64,000 nucleotides of DNA from contig JAJRSD010000072.1 of the NCBI GenBank assembly GCA_024278975.1, positions 1 through 64,000 on the forward strand, given 5' to 3'. A model generated the notes under the pieces. It did not search any database. It saw only the letters and a list, made by a program, of their open reading frames with translations, and was not told the DNA's origin. Numbering within the stretch: the stretch's first letter is position 1; each line of letters begins with the position of its first letter. Shown here piece after piece: positions 1 through 7,361 of this stretch. Source of the DNA: Bacteroidota bacterium (GTDB lineage Bacteria > Bacteroidota > Bacteroidia > Bacteroidales > Prolixibacteraceae). The position numbers and the translations under genes are program-made.

Positions 1-230
1 AAATAACCTAACCGTTTTGACTTGTTCTTTTGCACGCTAACTTCGTTAAAAAGCCTCGCCGTATCTATGCTATGCCTGCGTTTTTTGCCTTGTTATCGCA
101 CAAAATAACTTCGTCAATTCCAGTCATATTATTTCTTCATAATCCCTTAGTCGCTTAGTCGCAGAGTTTTATCCCATAATATTATTGTTTTTTTCTCTGC
201 GTCTCTGCGTCTCCGCGGTTATATTTTTCC
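1..230. other. Non-coding region with palindromic repeat copy
   Basis: No convincing gene is seen. Bases 1-127 contain a GC-richer stretch read on either strand as a short, stop-broken frame; it looks like an intergenic repeat or gene remnant but has no second copy in this window. Bases about 150-222 carry one copy of the CGCAGAG-type element also found at 1390-1822: a TCGCAGAG arm, a short AT-rich spacer, and a CTCTGCGTCTCCGCGGTT arm. The region lies downstream of the minus-strand aminotransferase and may act as a terminator-like hairpin, which is an inference. Confidence 0.4.
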
Positions 231-1352
231 CTATTTTATAAAGAATTCCCTAACTGCCTTTACAATATATTCCAACTGTTCTTCAGTTAACTCGGTGTGC
301 ATTGGCAACGATAAAACAGTTTTTGTCAGTTGCTCGCTCACCGGGAAATCGTCCTTTTTATAACCTAAAAACTTATATGCCTCCTGCATATGAATTACTC
401 CCGGATAATAAACCATTGAAGGAATATTTTTAGATTTTAGAAATTGCTGAAGTTCGTCCCTTTTATCCGTCTTTATTGTGTACTGATGAAATGTGTGAGT
501 ACTGTAATCCACACGTTCCGGTATTTTTATCTCTTTAATATCACCTAAATGTTCATCATAATACTTTGCAGCTTTCTGGCGTGCTTTAATATGCCGATCA
601 AAATATTTCAGTTTTACCTCTAATATTGCTGCCTGAATACTGTCTAATCTGGAATTTACTCCAATTCTTTCGTACTGGTATTTTGCTTTCATCCCGTGGT
701 TTGCAATGGAACGAATAATTACGGCAAGCTTTTCATTGTTGGCATAAATAGCTCCGCCATCGCCAAAAGCACCAAGGTTTTTCGAGGGGAAAAAAGAATT
801 GCAGCCCACGTCTCCAATTGTTCCGACTCTCTTTTTAGTTCCATTTTTGAATATATAGTCTGTTCCCAAAGCCTGACAAGCATCTTCAACAACAAACAGT
901 TTATGCTTTTCTGCCAGAGTTTTAATCTCCTCTAAATTAGCACTTTGTCCGAAAAGATGAACAGGTAAAATAGCTTTTGTTTTTGAAGTAATTGCGCCTT
1001 CAATTAAAGAAACATCAATATTAAAATTACCGGGTTGTGCATCAACAAAAATTGGTTTTAACCCAAGTAACACCAGCACTTCAACTGTTGCAACAAAAGT
1101 AAAAGGTGATGTAATTACCTCGTCGCCGGGTTGCAGGTCGAGAGCCATAAAAGCAATTTGTAAGGCATCGGTTCCGTTTCCGGATGCAGTTACATTTGTA
1201 CCTAAATAAGCCGATAACTTTTTTTCGAAATCGAGAACTTTACCACTTTTTATAAATTGTGTTGACTTAATTACATCTTGCATTGCCGTATCAATTTCAT
1301 CTTTCATGGTGAGATATTGACCATACAAGTCGGACATTCGGATAGTTTGCAT
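231..1352 (-). CDS. DegT/DnrJ/EryC1/StrS-family sugar aminotransferase
   Basis: A PLP-dependent aminotransferase of the DegT/DnrJ/EryC1/StrS family, which transfers an amino group to a keto sugar nucleotide during synthesis of amino sugars for surface polysaccharide or O-antigen. The 373-residue length is normal for the family. The frame shows the SGNGTDAL phosphate-binding segment near residue 57, VEDACQALG near 155 (Asp that contacts the pyridine nitrogen) and the PLP lysine in SFFPSKNLGAFGDGG at about residue 191. It is the last gene of the minus-strand part of the glycan locus, about 490 bp downstream of wecB and separated from it by a block of palindromic repeats, so it may be transcribed separately. 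The exact sugar substrate cannot be read from sequence. Start ATG at 1352 gives the usual N-terminus (MQTIRMSDL). Confidence 0.93.
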   Translation of the reverse strand: MQTIRMSDLYGQYLTMKDEIDTAMQDVIKSTQFIKSGKVLDFEKKLSAYLGTNVTASGNGTDALQIAFMALDLQPGDEVITSPFTFVATVEVLVLLGLKPIFVDAQPGNFNIDVSLIEGAITSKTKAILPVHLFGQSANLEEIKTLAEKHKLFVVEDACQALGTDYIFKNGTKKRVGTIGDVGCNSFFPSKNLGAFGDGGAIYANNEKLAVIIRSIANHGMKAKYQYERIGVNSRLDSIQAAILEVKLKYFDRHIKARQKAAKYYDEHLGDIKEIKIPERVDYSTHTFHQYTIKTDKRDELQQFLKSKNIPSMVYYPGVIHMQEAYKFLGYKKDDFPVSEQLTKTVLSLPMHTELTEEQLEYIVKAVREFFIK

Positions 1353-1384
1353 TTTATCTGTTTTTTTTGTAAAAGTAATATATT

Positions 1385-1822
1385 ATTTTTTTTACCGCAG
1401 AGAGAGAAAAGAGATGTTTTACCGCAGAGTCGCAAAGGCGCAGAGTTTTTTTCTATCTCTCCGCCTCCGCGGTTAACTTTTTTCAATAAATATTCCAACT
1501 ACTCTTTTTATTTTTTACCGCAGAGACGCGGAGGCGCAGAGTTTTTTTATAAATTATCACTTTCTTTCTTTCCGTCTCTCCGCCTCCGCGGTTAACTTTT
1601 TTCAATAAATATTCCAACTACTCTTTTTATTTTTTACCGCAGAGTCGCGGAGGCGCAGAGTTTTTTTATAAATTATCACTTTCTTTCTTTCCGTCTCTCC
1701 GCCTCCGCGGTTAACTTTTCTTTTTAATTAATAATTTACCAATTCATTTTATTTTTTTATCGCAGAGACGCAAAGGCGCAGAGTTTTTTTCCCTATTCTT
1801 CTCTCCGCCTCCGCGGTTAATT
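1385..1822. repeat. Cluster of palindromic CGCAGAG/CTCCGCCTCCGCGG repeats
   Basis: At least four tandemly arranged units are visible, each made of a left arm resembling ACCGCAGAGACGCGGAGG followed by CGCAGAG, an AT-rich spacer of about 20-45 bp, and a right arm CTCTCCGCCTCCGCGGTTAA. The arms are inverted repeats and would fold into a long hairpin. Units start near 1412, 1516, 1636 and 1758. Two units (about 1469-1588 and 1589-1707) are near-identical direct repeats of about 118-120 bp including the flanking AT-rich sequence. A related unit lies at 150-222. The block sits between two minus-strand glycan genes. There is no protein-coding potential; the short frames across it are artefacts. Confidence 0.85.
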
Positions 1823-1842
1823 TTCTTTCTTATTTTTCTCCA

Positions 1843-2922
1843 CTATAAACACCCCTTCAAATAAACAGCAATTTTCTCCGCGGCATCGCCGTTGCCATAG
1901 GGTTTTTGTGTAAATTCAACTTTGTTATTTGCAATTTGGTTTGATTTTTCAATAATCAGGTTAGTTTGCGCTCCAACCAAATAGTTAAAACCCAATTTAA
2001 CCAGTTCAGTCCACTCTGTTTCGTCGCGGATAACCAAACACTGTTTCTCGAAAAAGAAAGCCTCTTTTTGCAATCCGCCGCTATCGGAAATTACAAAGGC
2101 ACATTTTTTTAAAAGCTCAATCATGTCGAAATATCCAACCGGTTCAATTGGTTCGAAATTCAATTTAATATTCTCTTTTGCTAAAATATTTTTTGTGCGT
2201 GGATGAATTGGCAGTACAATATTAAACTGTCTCGAAAGTTCGTTTAGTGCATCAACAATACTATTCAATCTATTTAGGTCGTCGGTATTTTCCTGCCGGT
2301 GCAGAGTGGTTAGCACAATTGGTTTTATGTTGTTAATAATGTTGTTGGGCAATGTTGAGCGTTCTGCCGAAAACCGGCTATAAAATAGTGCCACATCGTA
2401 CATTACATCGCCAATGTTTTCAACGCTACTTTCGAAATTATTAAAACCCTCTTTTGTAAGATTGTCAACGGCAGTTTGCGTTGGACAAAACAGCACATCA
2501 GAAATTCTATCGGTTAAAATGCGGTTTATCTCTTCGGGCATATTCATATTGAAACTACGTAATCCGGCTTCGACATGAGCCACCGGAATATGTAATTTAC
2601 TTGCTGCGAGGGCTCCTGCAATTGTCGAGTTAGTATCTCCAAAAACAACTACAACACCGGGTTTTTCAATAAACAGTACTTTCTCAATCTCCTCCAGCAT
2701 GCGGCCTGTCATTGCTCCATGCGATAACGAGTTTATTCCCAGATTATATTTTGGTTGCGGAATATCCATCTCCCTAAAAAAAATCTCAGCCATATTTTCG
2801 TCGAAATGTTGCCCGGTATGAACCAAAACTTCTTTGAGTCCATATTTTTTAAACTGACGACTTAATGCTGCTGCTTTTACAAACTGCGGGCGTGCTCCTA
2901 CTATTGTTAGAATTTTTTGCAT
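1843..2922 (-). CDS. wecB: UDP-N-acetylglucosamine 2-epimerase (non-hydrolysing)
   Basis: Cytosolic enzyme that interconverts UDP-GlcNAc and UDP-ManNAc, supplying ManNAc-type sugars for surface polysaccharide. The 359-residue frame is full length and begins with the family signature [14 protein letters not shown] (residues 7-20), then [10 protein letters not shown] (35-44), VFGDTNST (93-100), HVEAGLRS (116-123), PEEINR (129-134) and SDSGGLQKEA near residue 280, which covers the substrate- and UDP-binding loops of the family. It is the only complete copy in the window. Three truncated copies of its first 44-56 codons lie upstream at 3743-3917, 4706-4840 and 6139-6279, each followed by a small toxin or ATPase module. 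The start ATG at 2922 is shared by all copies. Confidence 0.95.
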   Translation of the reverse strand: MQKILTIVGARPQFVKAAALSRQFKKYGLKEVLVHTGQHFDENMAEIFFREMDIPQPKYNLGINSLSHGAMTGRMLEEIEKVLFIEKPGVVVVFGDTNSTIAGALAASKLHIPVAHVEAGLRSFNMNMPEEINRILTDRISDVLFCPTQTAVDNLTKEGFNNFESSVENIGDVMYDVALFYSRFSAERSTLPNNIINNIKPIVLTTLHRQENTDDLNRLNSIVDALNELSRQFNIVLPIHPRTKNILAKENIKLNFEPIEPVGYFDMIELLKKCAFVISDSGGLQKEAFFFEKQCLVIRDETEWTELVKLGFNYLVGAQTNLIIEKSNQIANNKVEFTQKPYGNGDAAEKIAVYLKGCL

Positions 2923-3014
2923 AATGTAAAATGAAGAAGTATATTTTATTGCTAAACAAAGTTTGCCAGTGCCAATAGAAAATATGTATAGCTAGATTTT
3001 TGGTGATATTTTGC

Positions 3015-3419
3015 TTAAAAATCGTTAGTCCAATTTTCTAATGTGATATTCGAAATTCTTTGAAAATGTGACTCATTATTAGTAACAAGAATCATATTAT
3101 TAGAAATTGCCGATGCTCCAATCAACAGGTCAAAGTCATCTATTGGCTTGCCTTGTTTTCTTAATCGTGCTTTTTCTTCAGCATACAAATCAAGTGAATT
3201 GATAATTGGGAGGATTTGAATTCCAGTTAGAAAGTCATCAAGAATTTTTTGATTTTTCTTTTGATCTTGACTGTTTTTAACCCCAAATTTTAGCTCTGCC
3301 AATGTAATCTCAGAAATAAACCTATTTTCTTTCCCTATCTTCTGAAACTTCTCTTTTAACGAGAATTTTCCTTTAATGTAATAGATGCATATATTTGTGT
3401 CAATTAAATACTTTTTCAA
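3015..3419 (-). CDS. VapC-type PIN-domain toxin (ribonuclease)
   Basis: A 134-residue PIN-domain protein, typical of the VapC toxins that cleave RNA when released from their antitoxin. Acidic metal-binding residues are visible in order: Asp7 in YLIDTNICIYY, Glu42 in ITLAELKFGV, Asp94/Asp97 in PIDDFDLLIGASA, followed by LVTNN (111-115). The gene begins with TTG at 3419, overlapping the TGA stop of the antitoxin gene as TTGA, which indicates translational coupling. It lies between the intact wecB and a truncated wecB copy. The catalytic set looks complete, so the toxin is probably functional. RNA target unknown. Confidence 0.9.
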   Translation of the reverse strand: MKKYLIDTNICIYYIKGKFSLKEKFQKIGKENRFISEITLAELKFGVKNSQDQKKNQKILDDFLTGIQILPIINSLDLYAEEKARLRKQGKPIDDFDLLIGASAISNNMILVTNNESHFQRISNITLENWTNDF

Positions 3420-3652
3420 AACGATTCAATTTGACGATTAAAACTTCTACTTTCTTCAATCTCCTTTATTATTTCTTCCGGTTCTCTATCATCAGTCCAT
3501 GCACCAAAAGATTTTTCAAATCTATCATTTTGTTTTGCTATGTCGCTACTCGCTGATTTTGATAATTTTTCAATCAGTTTGAGTTTTAGGCTCGGATTAA
3601 GATTCCTTAACAACTCCCAATATCCATTTATTATTTGTGTTTCTACTTTCAT
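3416..3652 (-). CDS. VapB-like antitoxin
   Basis: A 78-residue acidic and polar protein directly upstream of, and overlapping, the PIN toxin gene. Position, size and coupling identify it as the antitoxin; this kind of antitoxin (N-terminal region ending in LKLIEKLSKS, then an acidic tail DREPEEIIKEIEESR) is common next to PIN toxins in Bacteroidota. The N-terminal part would be the DNA-binding or dimerising part and the C-terminal tail the toxin-binding part, as in other VapB proteins; no classical AbrB or RHH motif is recognisable by eye. Autoregulation is likely but not visible. Confidence 0.75.
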   Translation of the reverse strand: MKVETQIINGYWELLRNLNPSLKLKLIEKLSKSASSDIAKQNDRFEKSFGAWTDDREPEEIIKEIEESRSFNRQIESF

Positions 3653-3742
3653 GATATACTTAATTTAAAGCAAAGGTACAAAAATAGATACTTAAATATT
3701 ATTTGTCAAATGTACGTTTGCAATTATTTATAACACATCGTT

Positions 3743-3917
3743 TTGCGGAATATCCATCTCCCTAAAAAAAATCTCCGCCATATTTTCGTCGAAATGTTGC
3801 CCGGTATGAACCAAAACTTCTTCGAGCCCGTGTTTTTTAAACTGACGACTTAATGCTGCTGCTTTTACAAACTGCGGGCGTGCTCCTACTATTGTTAGAA
3901 TTTTTTGCATAATGTAA
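3743..3917 (-). pseudogene. Truncated wecB 5' copy 1 (56 codons)
   Basis: About 175 bp aligns without gaps to the first 56 codons of wecB plus 7 bp before its start (2755-2929), with about five base differences by eye. The reading frame begins with the same [14 protein letters not shown] and runs through DENMAEIFFREMDIPQ, then leaves homology and hits a stop after a few codons (frame ends at 3728). It retains the shared sequence CATAATGTAA at its start-codon side. It is non-functional as an epimerase because the catalytic regions are missing. It divides the VapBC module from the PIN/antitoxin remnant. Confidence 0.9.
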
Positions 3918-3970
3918 TTACTTACTAAGGGCTTATGGATTATTGCTATTTTTGGGATAGTCTGGCACTA

Positions 3971-4129
3971 TTATTCTCCAATTGGTTTAAAACCACTTGT
4001 CTTAATACGTAAATTAATATATTTTTTCAACTCATCAAACGTCATGTTTTGAGTTTCATTATTTATTTTATCACGTATTTTGCGCATCATTTTAACAGTA
4101 TCAAACGATTTTTCTTTTTTAGTCTTCAT
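3971..4129 (-). CDS. Small putative antitoxin of the PIN module
   Basis: A 52-residue basic/acidic protein beginning MKTKKEKSFDTVKMMRKI, of the small type often found next to PIN-domain toxins in Bacteroidota (helical segment with NNETQNMTFDELKKYI). The frame can be extended upstream to 4162, but the ATG at 4129 fits the family start and overlaps the TAA stop of the upstream PIN frame (ATGAAGACTAA), the usual coupled arrangement. Its toxin partner is frameshifted, so this antitoxin is probably an orphan now. Confidence 0.6.
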   Translation of the reverse strand: MKTKKEKSFDTVKMMRKIRDKINNETQNMTFDELKKYINLRIKTSGFKPIGE

Positions 4130-4579
4130 AATGTAATAAATCTTTAGGGCTTCTAATTTCAATCATTGGGTATCCATGTCTGTAATTGACAGAATTATAC
4201 CCTTTAATCCTGTCCAGATTTACAATGTGTTTAAAATTCCAACTTGCTAATACATCAACCCGATTAACTGTTGCAAGGGCAATATGCCTGCAATCTTCAA
4301 GACTTGACTTGCCGACAACTTTTGCAATAATATAAGCATCAGCTAATTTAATGGCTTCTTTAGTTAATTGAATTCGTTCGAACTTGTCAGAACTATATTT
4401 GTGTAATAATTCCTGAACGTTTTTGGAGCTCCCGACAATTCCAAATCCAGCAAATCCGAAACAACAAAAATTATCTCATTGTCCACAAGTTGTTTGAATA
4501 ATTTTTTTGTAACATCACTAAATTCCTCATCAAAGTATCCCCCTACAACTGATGTATCTATGTAAATTCTTTGTTTCAT
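4119..4579 (-). pseudogene. Frameshifted PIN-domain toxin gene
   Basis: The first frame (4579-4364) gives a PIN-domain N-terminus, MKQRIYIDTSVVGGYFDEEF, and runs to DLLDLELSGAPK, then goes off frame. A second frame continues with NVQELLHKYSS, LTKEAIKLADAYI, SLEDCRHIALATVNRVDVL and LASWNFKHIVNLDRI, which is the rest of a typical PIN domain, ending at 4119. Adding one base in the A-run of the coding strand (T-run at 4420-4424 on the plus strand) would join the frames into one protein of about 153 residues. A single-base deletion, or programmed or phase-variable slippage, explains this. A sequencing error is the alternative. Confidence 0.85.
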
Positions 4580-4705
4580 TTAGCGTTTTCAACAAAGGTA
4601 TAAAGATAATAATAAGATTCGAAATTAGTGTTTAGGGCTTACTCCGAAATAAGTTAGTGAATTTAGGGGCAATATTTTGTGCATATACAAAGCAAAAAAC
4701 ACAAG

Positions 4706-4840
4706 CATATTTTCGTCGAAATGTTGCCCGGTATGAACCAAAACTTCTTCGAGCCCATATTTTTTAAACCGGCGGCTTAATGCTGCTGCTTTTACAAACT
4801 GCGGCCGGGCTCCTACTATTGTTAGAATTTTTTGCATAAT
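4706..4840 (-). pseudogene. Truncated wecB 5' copy 2 (44 codons)
   Basis: About 135 bp matches codons 1-44 of wecB and the start-codon context, ending in DENM, after which an unrelated AT-rich sequence follows to a stop near 4625. It shares diagnostic variants with copy 3 (GGCGGCTT and GGCCGGGC on the plus strand) that differ from the intact gene and copy 1 (GACGACTT and GGGCGTGC). It therefore belongs to a second sequence type. It lies between the PIN remnant and the DUF4143 ATPase. Confidence 0.9.
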
Positions 4841-4862
4841 TACTATTAAAATGCGTAAAATG

Positions 4863-5993
4863 TTAAATCAAATATTCCCAGAAATTGTCTTTTGTTATAC
4901 AGTAAAAATTATTACCATAATTCTCTGTCCACGTTTTTGGCGGCTTCTGTTTTGCTTTATTATATTTTATTTCGAACGCTGTTAATACGCCGTTTCTCTC
5001 TTCAATATAATCTAATTCGGCTCCGGTATATGTACGCCAAAAATACGAAGAGGTATAAATTTCGTTGTATGCCAAATATTTTAACCTTTCTGCAACAACA
5101 AAATTTTCCCACATTCCGCCAATGTCGTTTCTAAAAGTCAACGACGAGAGATTATCGATCAATGTATTCCTAACTCCCAAATCCCAGAAATATATCTTAT
5201 CGCGTTTGCTAATCTCCTTTCGCAAATTTCTGCTAAATCCGCTCAGCCTGAAAATAATAAACGATTTTTCCAGAAGATCGATATAACTGTTGACAGTTTC
5301 TTGTTTAAGTGCCAGCTTTTGTCCCAGTTCGTTTATAGAAACTTCCGACCCGATTTGATAAGCAAGTAATTTTAAAAGATCAATTATTTTATTCGAATTT
5401 CTTATTGAAGAGAGTTCCAGAATATCTTTGTAAAGATACGAGCTAATTAGTTCGCGCAAATATTTTTCTTTGCTGTGTGCGTTGCTGTGCTGAAAAACTT
5501 CGGGATAAAGCCCATAAGTCAGATACTCTTCAATATTATTAGAAATTTCGAAAATTGTATCTCTGCTTTTTAATTCGCTAAGAGAAATTGGAAATAATTT
5601 ATGAGTTATTGTTCGACCCGTAAGCGGCTCTTTAACATTGTTTGCCATCTCGAACGAAGACGAACCGGTTACAAGTATTTTAAGCCCGGGCATATTGTCG
5701 TAAATTATTTTAAGGTTTATTCCAATGTCCGGAATCCTTTGTGCTTCATCTATTAATGCATATTTATAACCATCGAAAAGCAGTTTTAATTTATTTAAAT
5801 CGCGCGACGATAAAATGTCGAAGTACTTTATTTGATCGGCATTAATACGTAACGACTTCTCTTTAATCTCATCAAGAATCTCGTTACAAAGTGTTGTTTT
5901 CCCGGTTTGCCTTGCTCCAAAAATCAGTACAATTTTGCGGGTTTCTATTAGATCTTTTAGAATGGTATTTTTTAATGTTCGTCTGAAAATCAT
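4863..5993 (-). CDS. AAA-family ATPase with C-terminal DUF4143 domain
   Basis: A 376-residue ATP-binding protein of the AAA_14/DUF4143 family. A Walker A motif, GARQTGKT, lies at residues 26-33, a Walker B-like [10 protein letters not shown] near 80, and sensor-type VTGSSSFEM near 110. The C-terminal part carries the DUF4143 region with a PD-(D/E)XK-like signature, ELDYIEE then AFEIK, near residues 330-345. Such proteins are mobile, variable accessory genes in Bacteroidota with no settled function; some are suspected to act like toxin or defence ATPases, which is inference here. It is bounded on both sides by truncated wecB copies and has its own repeat-rich upstream region. Confidence 0.9.
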   Translation of the reverse strand: MIFRRTLKNTILKDLIETRKIVLIFGARQTGKTTLCNEILDEIKEKSLRINADQIKYFDILSSRDLNKLKLLFDGYKYALIDEAQRIPDIGINLKIIYDNMPGLKILVTGSSSFEMANNVKEPLTGRTITHKLFPISLSELKSRDTIFEISNNIEEYLTYGLYPEVFQHSNAHSKEKYLRELISSYLYKDILELSSIRNSNKIIDLLKLLAYQIGSEVSINELGQKLALKQETVNSYIDLLEKSFIIFRLSGFSRNLRKEISKRDKIYFWDLGVRNTLIDNLSSLTFRNDIGGMWENFVVAERLKYLAYNEIYTSSYFWRTYTGAELDYIEERNGVLTAFEIKYNKAKQKPPKTWTENYGNNFYCITKDNFWEYLI

Positions 5994-6044
5994 CTCGAAA
6001 AGAAATTACTTTATTGTAAACAATATTGCACAAATATATTAAAA

Positions 6045-6127
6045 TAACGTGAATTATTACAATACAATGGAAATATTAGCGCGAATTATTACAATATATC
6101 GGAAATATTAACGTGAATATTTCCATT
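6045..6127. promoter_or_regulatory. Tandem 32-bp repeats and 12-bp inverted repeat upstream of ATPase
   Basis: Two adjacent 32-bp imperfect direct repeats (6045-6076 and 6077-6108), each containing GCGAATTATTACAAT or GTGAATTATTACAAT followed by GGAAATAT, are followed by a partial third copy starting TAACGTGAAT. Superimposed on them is a perfect 12-bp inverted repeat, AATGGAAATATT at 6066-6077 and AATATTTCCATT at 6116-6127, with a 38-bp spacer. The block lies 50-135 bp upstream of the minus-strand ATPase start and ends 11 bp before the next wecB fragment. It could be an operator for autoregulation or an end of the inserted module. Confidence 0.7.
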
Positions 6128-6138
6128 ACAAATAAAGT

Positions 6139-6279
6139 ATCTCCGCCATATTTTCATCGAAATGTTGCCCGGTATGAACCAAAACTTCTTCGAGCCCATA
6201 TTTTTTAAACCGGCGGCTTAATGCTGCTGCTTTTACAAACTGCGGCCGGGCTCCTACTATTGTTAGAATTTTTTGCATA
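6139..6279 (-). pseudogene. Truncated wecB 5' copy 3 (about 47 codons)
   Basis: About 141 bp matches codons 1-47 of wecB. It shares the CCGGCGGCTT and GGCCGGGCTCC variants with copy 2, and the ATCTCCGCC variant with copy 1. It is the outermost copy, directly beside the divergent glycosyltransferase promoter region, and so occupies the place where the original wecB start would have been. The frame stops shortly after homology ends. Confidence 0.9.
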
Positions 6280-6298
6280 TTTTCAATAATTATCTTTG
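6272..6298 (+). promoter_or_regulatory. Possible Bacteroidota-type promoter for the GT4 gene
   Basis: TATCTTTG at 6291-6298 matches the TAnnTTTG -7 element exactly. A TTTG lies at 6272-6275, but the 15-bp spacing is shorter than the usual 17-21 bp, so the -33 assignment is weak. Transcription would begin near 6305, which supports the ATG at 6338 as the start of the downstream gene rather than the TTG at 6296, which would lie inside the promoter. Confidence 0.4.
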
Positions 6299-6337
6299 CG
6301 AAACTCCAAAATTACTATTTTTGACAAGGAAATAGTT

Positions 6338-7339
6338 ATGCGAAAAAAAATTCTATTTATATATACCAATTATTCGTCGTTTGTAAAAACCGACTTCGAG
6401 ATTTTATCATCGGAACATGATGTGATAAAATATCAGTTTAAGCCTGTGAAAGGTTTATTCAAAACCGGAATAGAATTTATTAAACAATTTTTATATCTGC
6501 TTTTTAATATTTGGAAATTCGATTCAGTTTTTATTTGGTTTGCCGACTATCACTCTGTTTTACCTGTACTTTTTACCCGCATTCTAAATAAAAAATCGTT
6601 CGTTGTTATTGGGGGGTACGATGTTGCAAAAATTCCATCGTTAAATTATGGTGTTTTTATTTCGAAGATAAGAGGTTTTTGTGCGATTTACTCAATGAAT
6701 ACTTGCACCAAGAATTTAACAGTTTCTAATTATGTGGATAGAAAAGTAAGATGGATTGCAAAGAAATCTGTAACCCGCATGATTTATAATTGTGTAAATA
6801 TTTCCAATTCTGATTCAAAAGAAATTGAAAAAGAAAATTTGATTATTACCGTTGGTATAATAGATTCTGATAGAACATTTCTTTTAAAAGGAATAGACAC
6901 TTTTATAGAAGTTGCCAGATTATTGCCCGAACATGAATTTATGATAATTGGGGCTAATAAAAATATGATTAAAAATTTAATTAAAAATATGCCTGATAAT
7001 TTAGAGATTGTTGGACGTATAAATCATACTGAGTTGATTCATTATTATAAAAGAGCAAAAATTTATTGTCAGTTTTCACGCACTGAATCGTTTGGAGTTT
7101 CTATTGTTGAGGCTATGAATTTTGGATGTGTCCCGGTTGTTACTAATATTGGGGGGATGCCGGAGATAGTTGAGAATGCAAGATTTGTAGTTAAAAGAAA
7201 TATGGCAAGTATTTCAGAATTAATACAAAGAACTATATATATCAAAAGTGGAGATGATATTTCCAATTTTCAAAATGAAATAATCAAATTCTCATTACGA
7301 AATAGAAAAAAATACTTACATAATTTATTGATTTCTTAG
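6338..7339 (+). CDS. GT4-type glycosyltransferase
   Basis: A cytosolic or membrane-associated glycosyltransferase of GT-B fold, transferring a sugar from a nucleotide donor during polysaccharide repeat-unit assembly. The 333-residue frame starts with MRKKILFIYTNYSSF and has the Group 1 (GT4) C-terminal signature SRTESFGVSIVEAMNFGCV with the two glutamates of the E-x7-E motif, then VVTNIGGMPEIV. An upstream TTG start at 6296 is possible, but the ATG at 6338 has AAGGA at 6326-6330, 7 bp before it, and avoids overlap with the promoter. It is divergent from the wecB-type genes and followed after 22 bp by the C5-epimerase-like gene, so these two are probably co-transcribed. Donor and acceptor unknown. 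Confidence 0.9.
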   Translation: MRKKILFIYTNYSSFVKTDFEILSSEHDVIKYQFKPVKGLFKTGIEFIKQFLYLLFNIWKFDSVFIWFADYHSVLPVLFTRILNKKSFVVIGGYDVAKIPSLNYGVFISKIRGFCAIYSMNTCTKNLTVSNYVDRKVRWIAKKSVTRMIYNCVNISNSDSKEIEKENLIITVGIIDSDRTFLLKGIDTFIEVARLLPEHEFMIIGANKNMIKNLIKNMPDNLEIVGRINHTELIHYYKRAKIYCQFSRTESFGVSIVEAMNFGCVPVVTNIGGMPEIVENARFVVKRNMASISELIQRTIYIKSGDDISNFQNEIIKFSLRNRKKYLHNLLIS

Positions 7340-7361
7340 CTATTCCTTAACATAAAAAATC

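Noticed and set aside
1385-1822. Possible CRISPR array
   Set aside because: Units are palindromic, of unequal spacing, spacers are AT-rich and partly identical, and there is no cas gene.
4892-5286. Plus-strand frames opposite the first ATPase
   Set aside because: Antisense to conserved Walker and DUF4143 regions.
3015-6290. Composite transposon or insertion sequence
   Set aside because: No transposase, no matching terminal inverted repeats at the module ends, and no short target duplications could be found by eye.
6296-6337. TTG start for the GT4 gene
   Set aside because: It would lie within the TATCTTTG promoter element; ATG 6338 has a ribosome-binding-like AAGGA.
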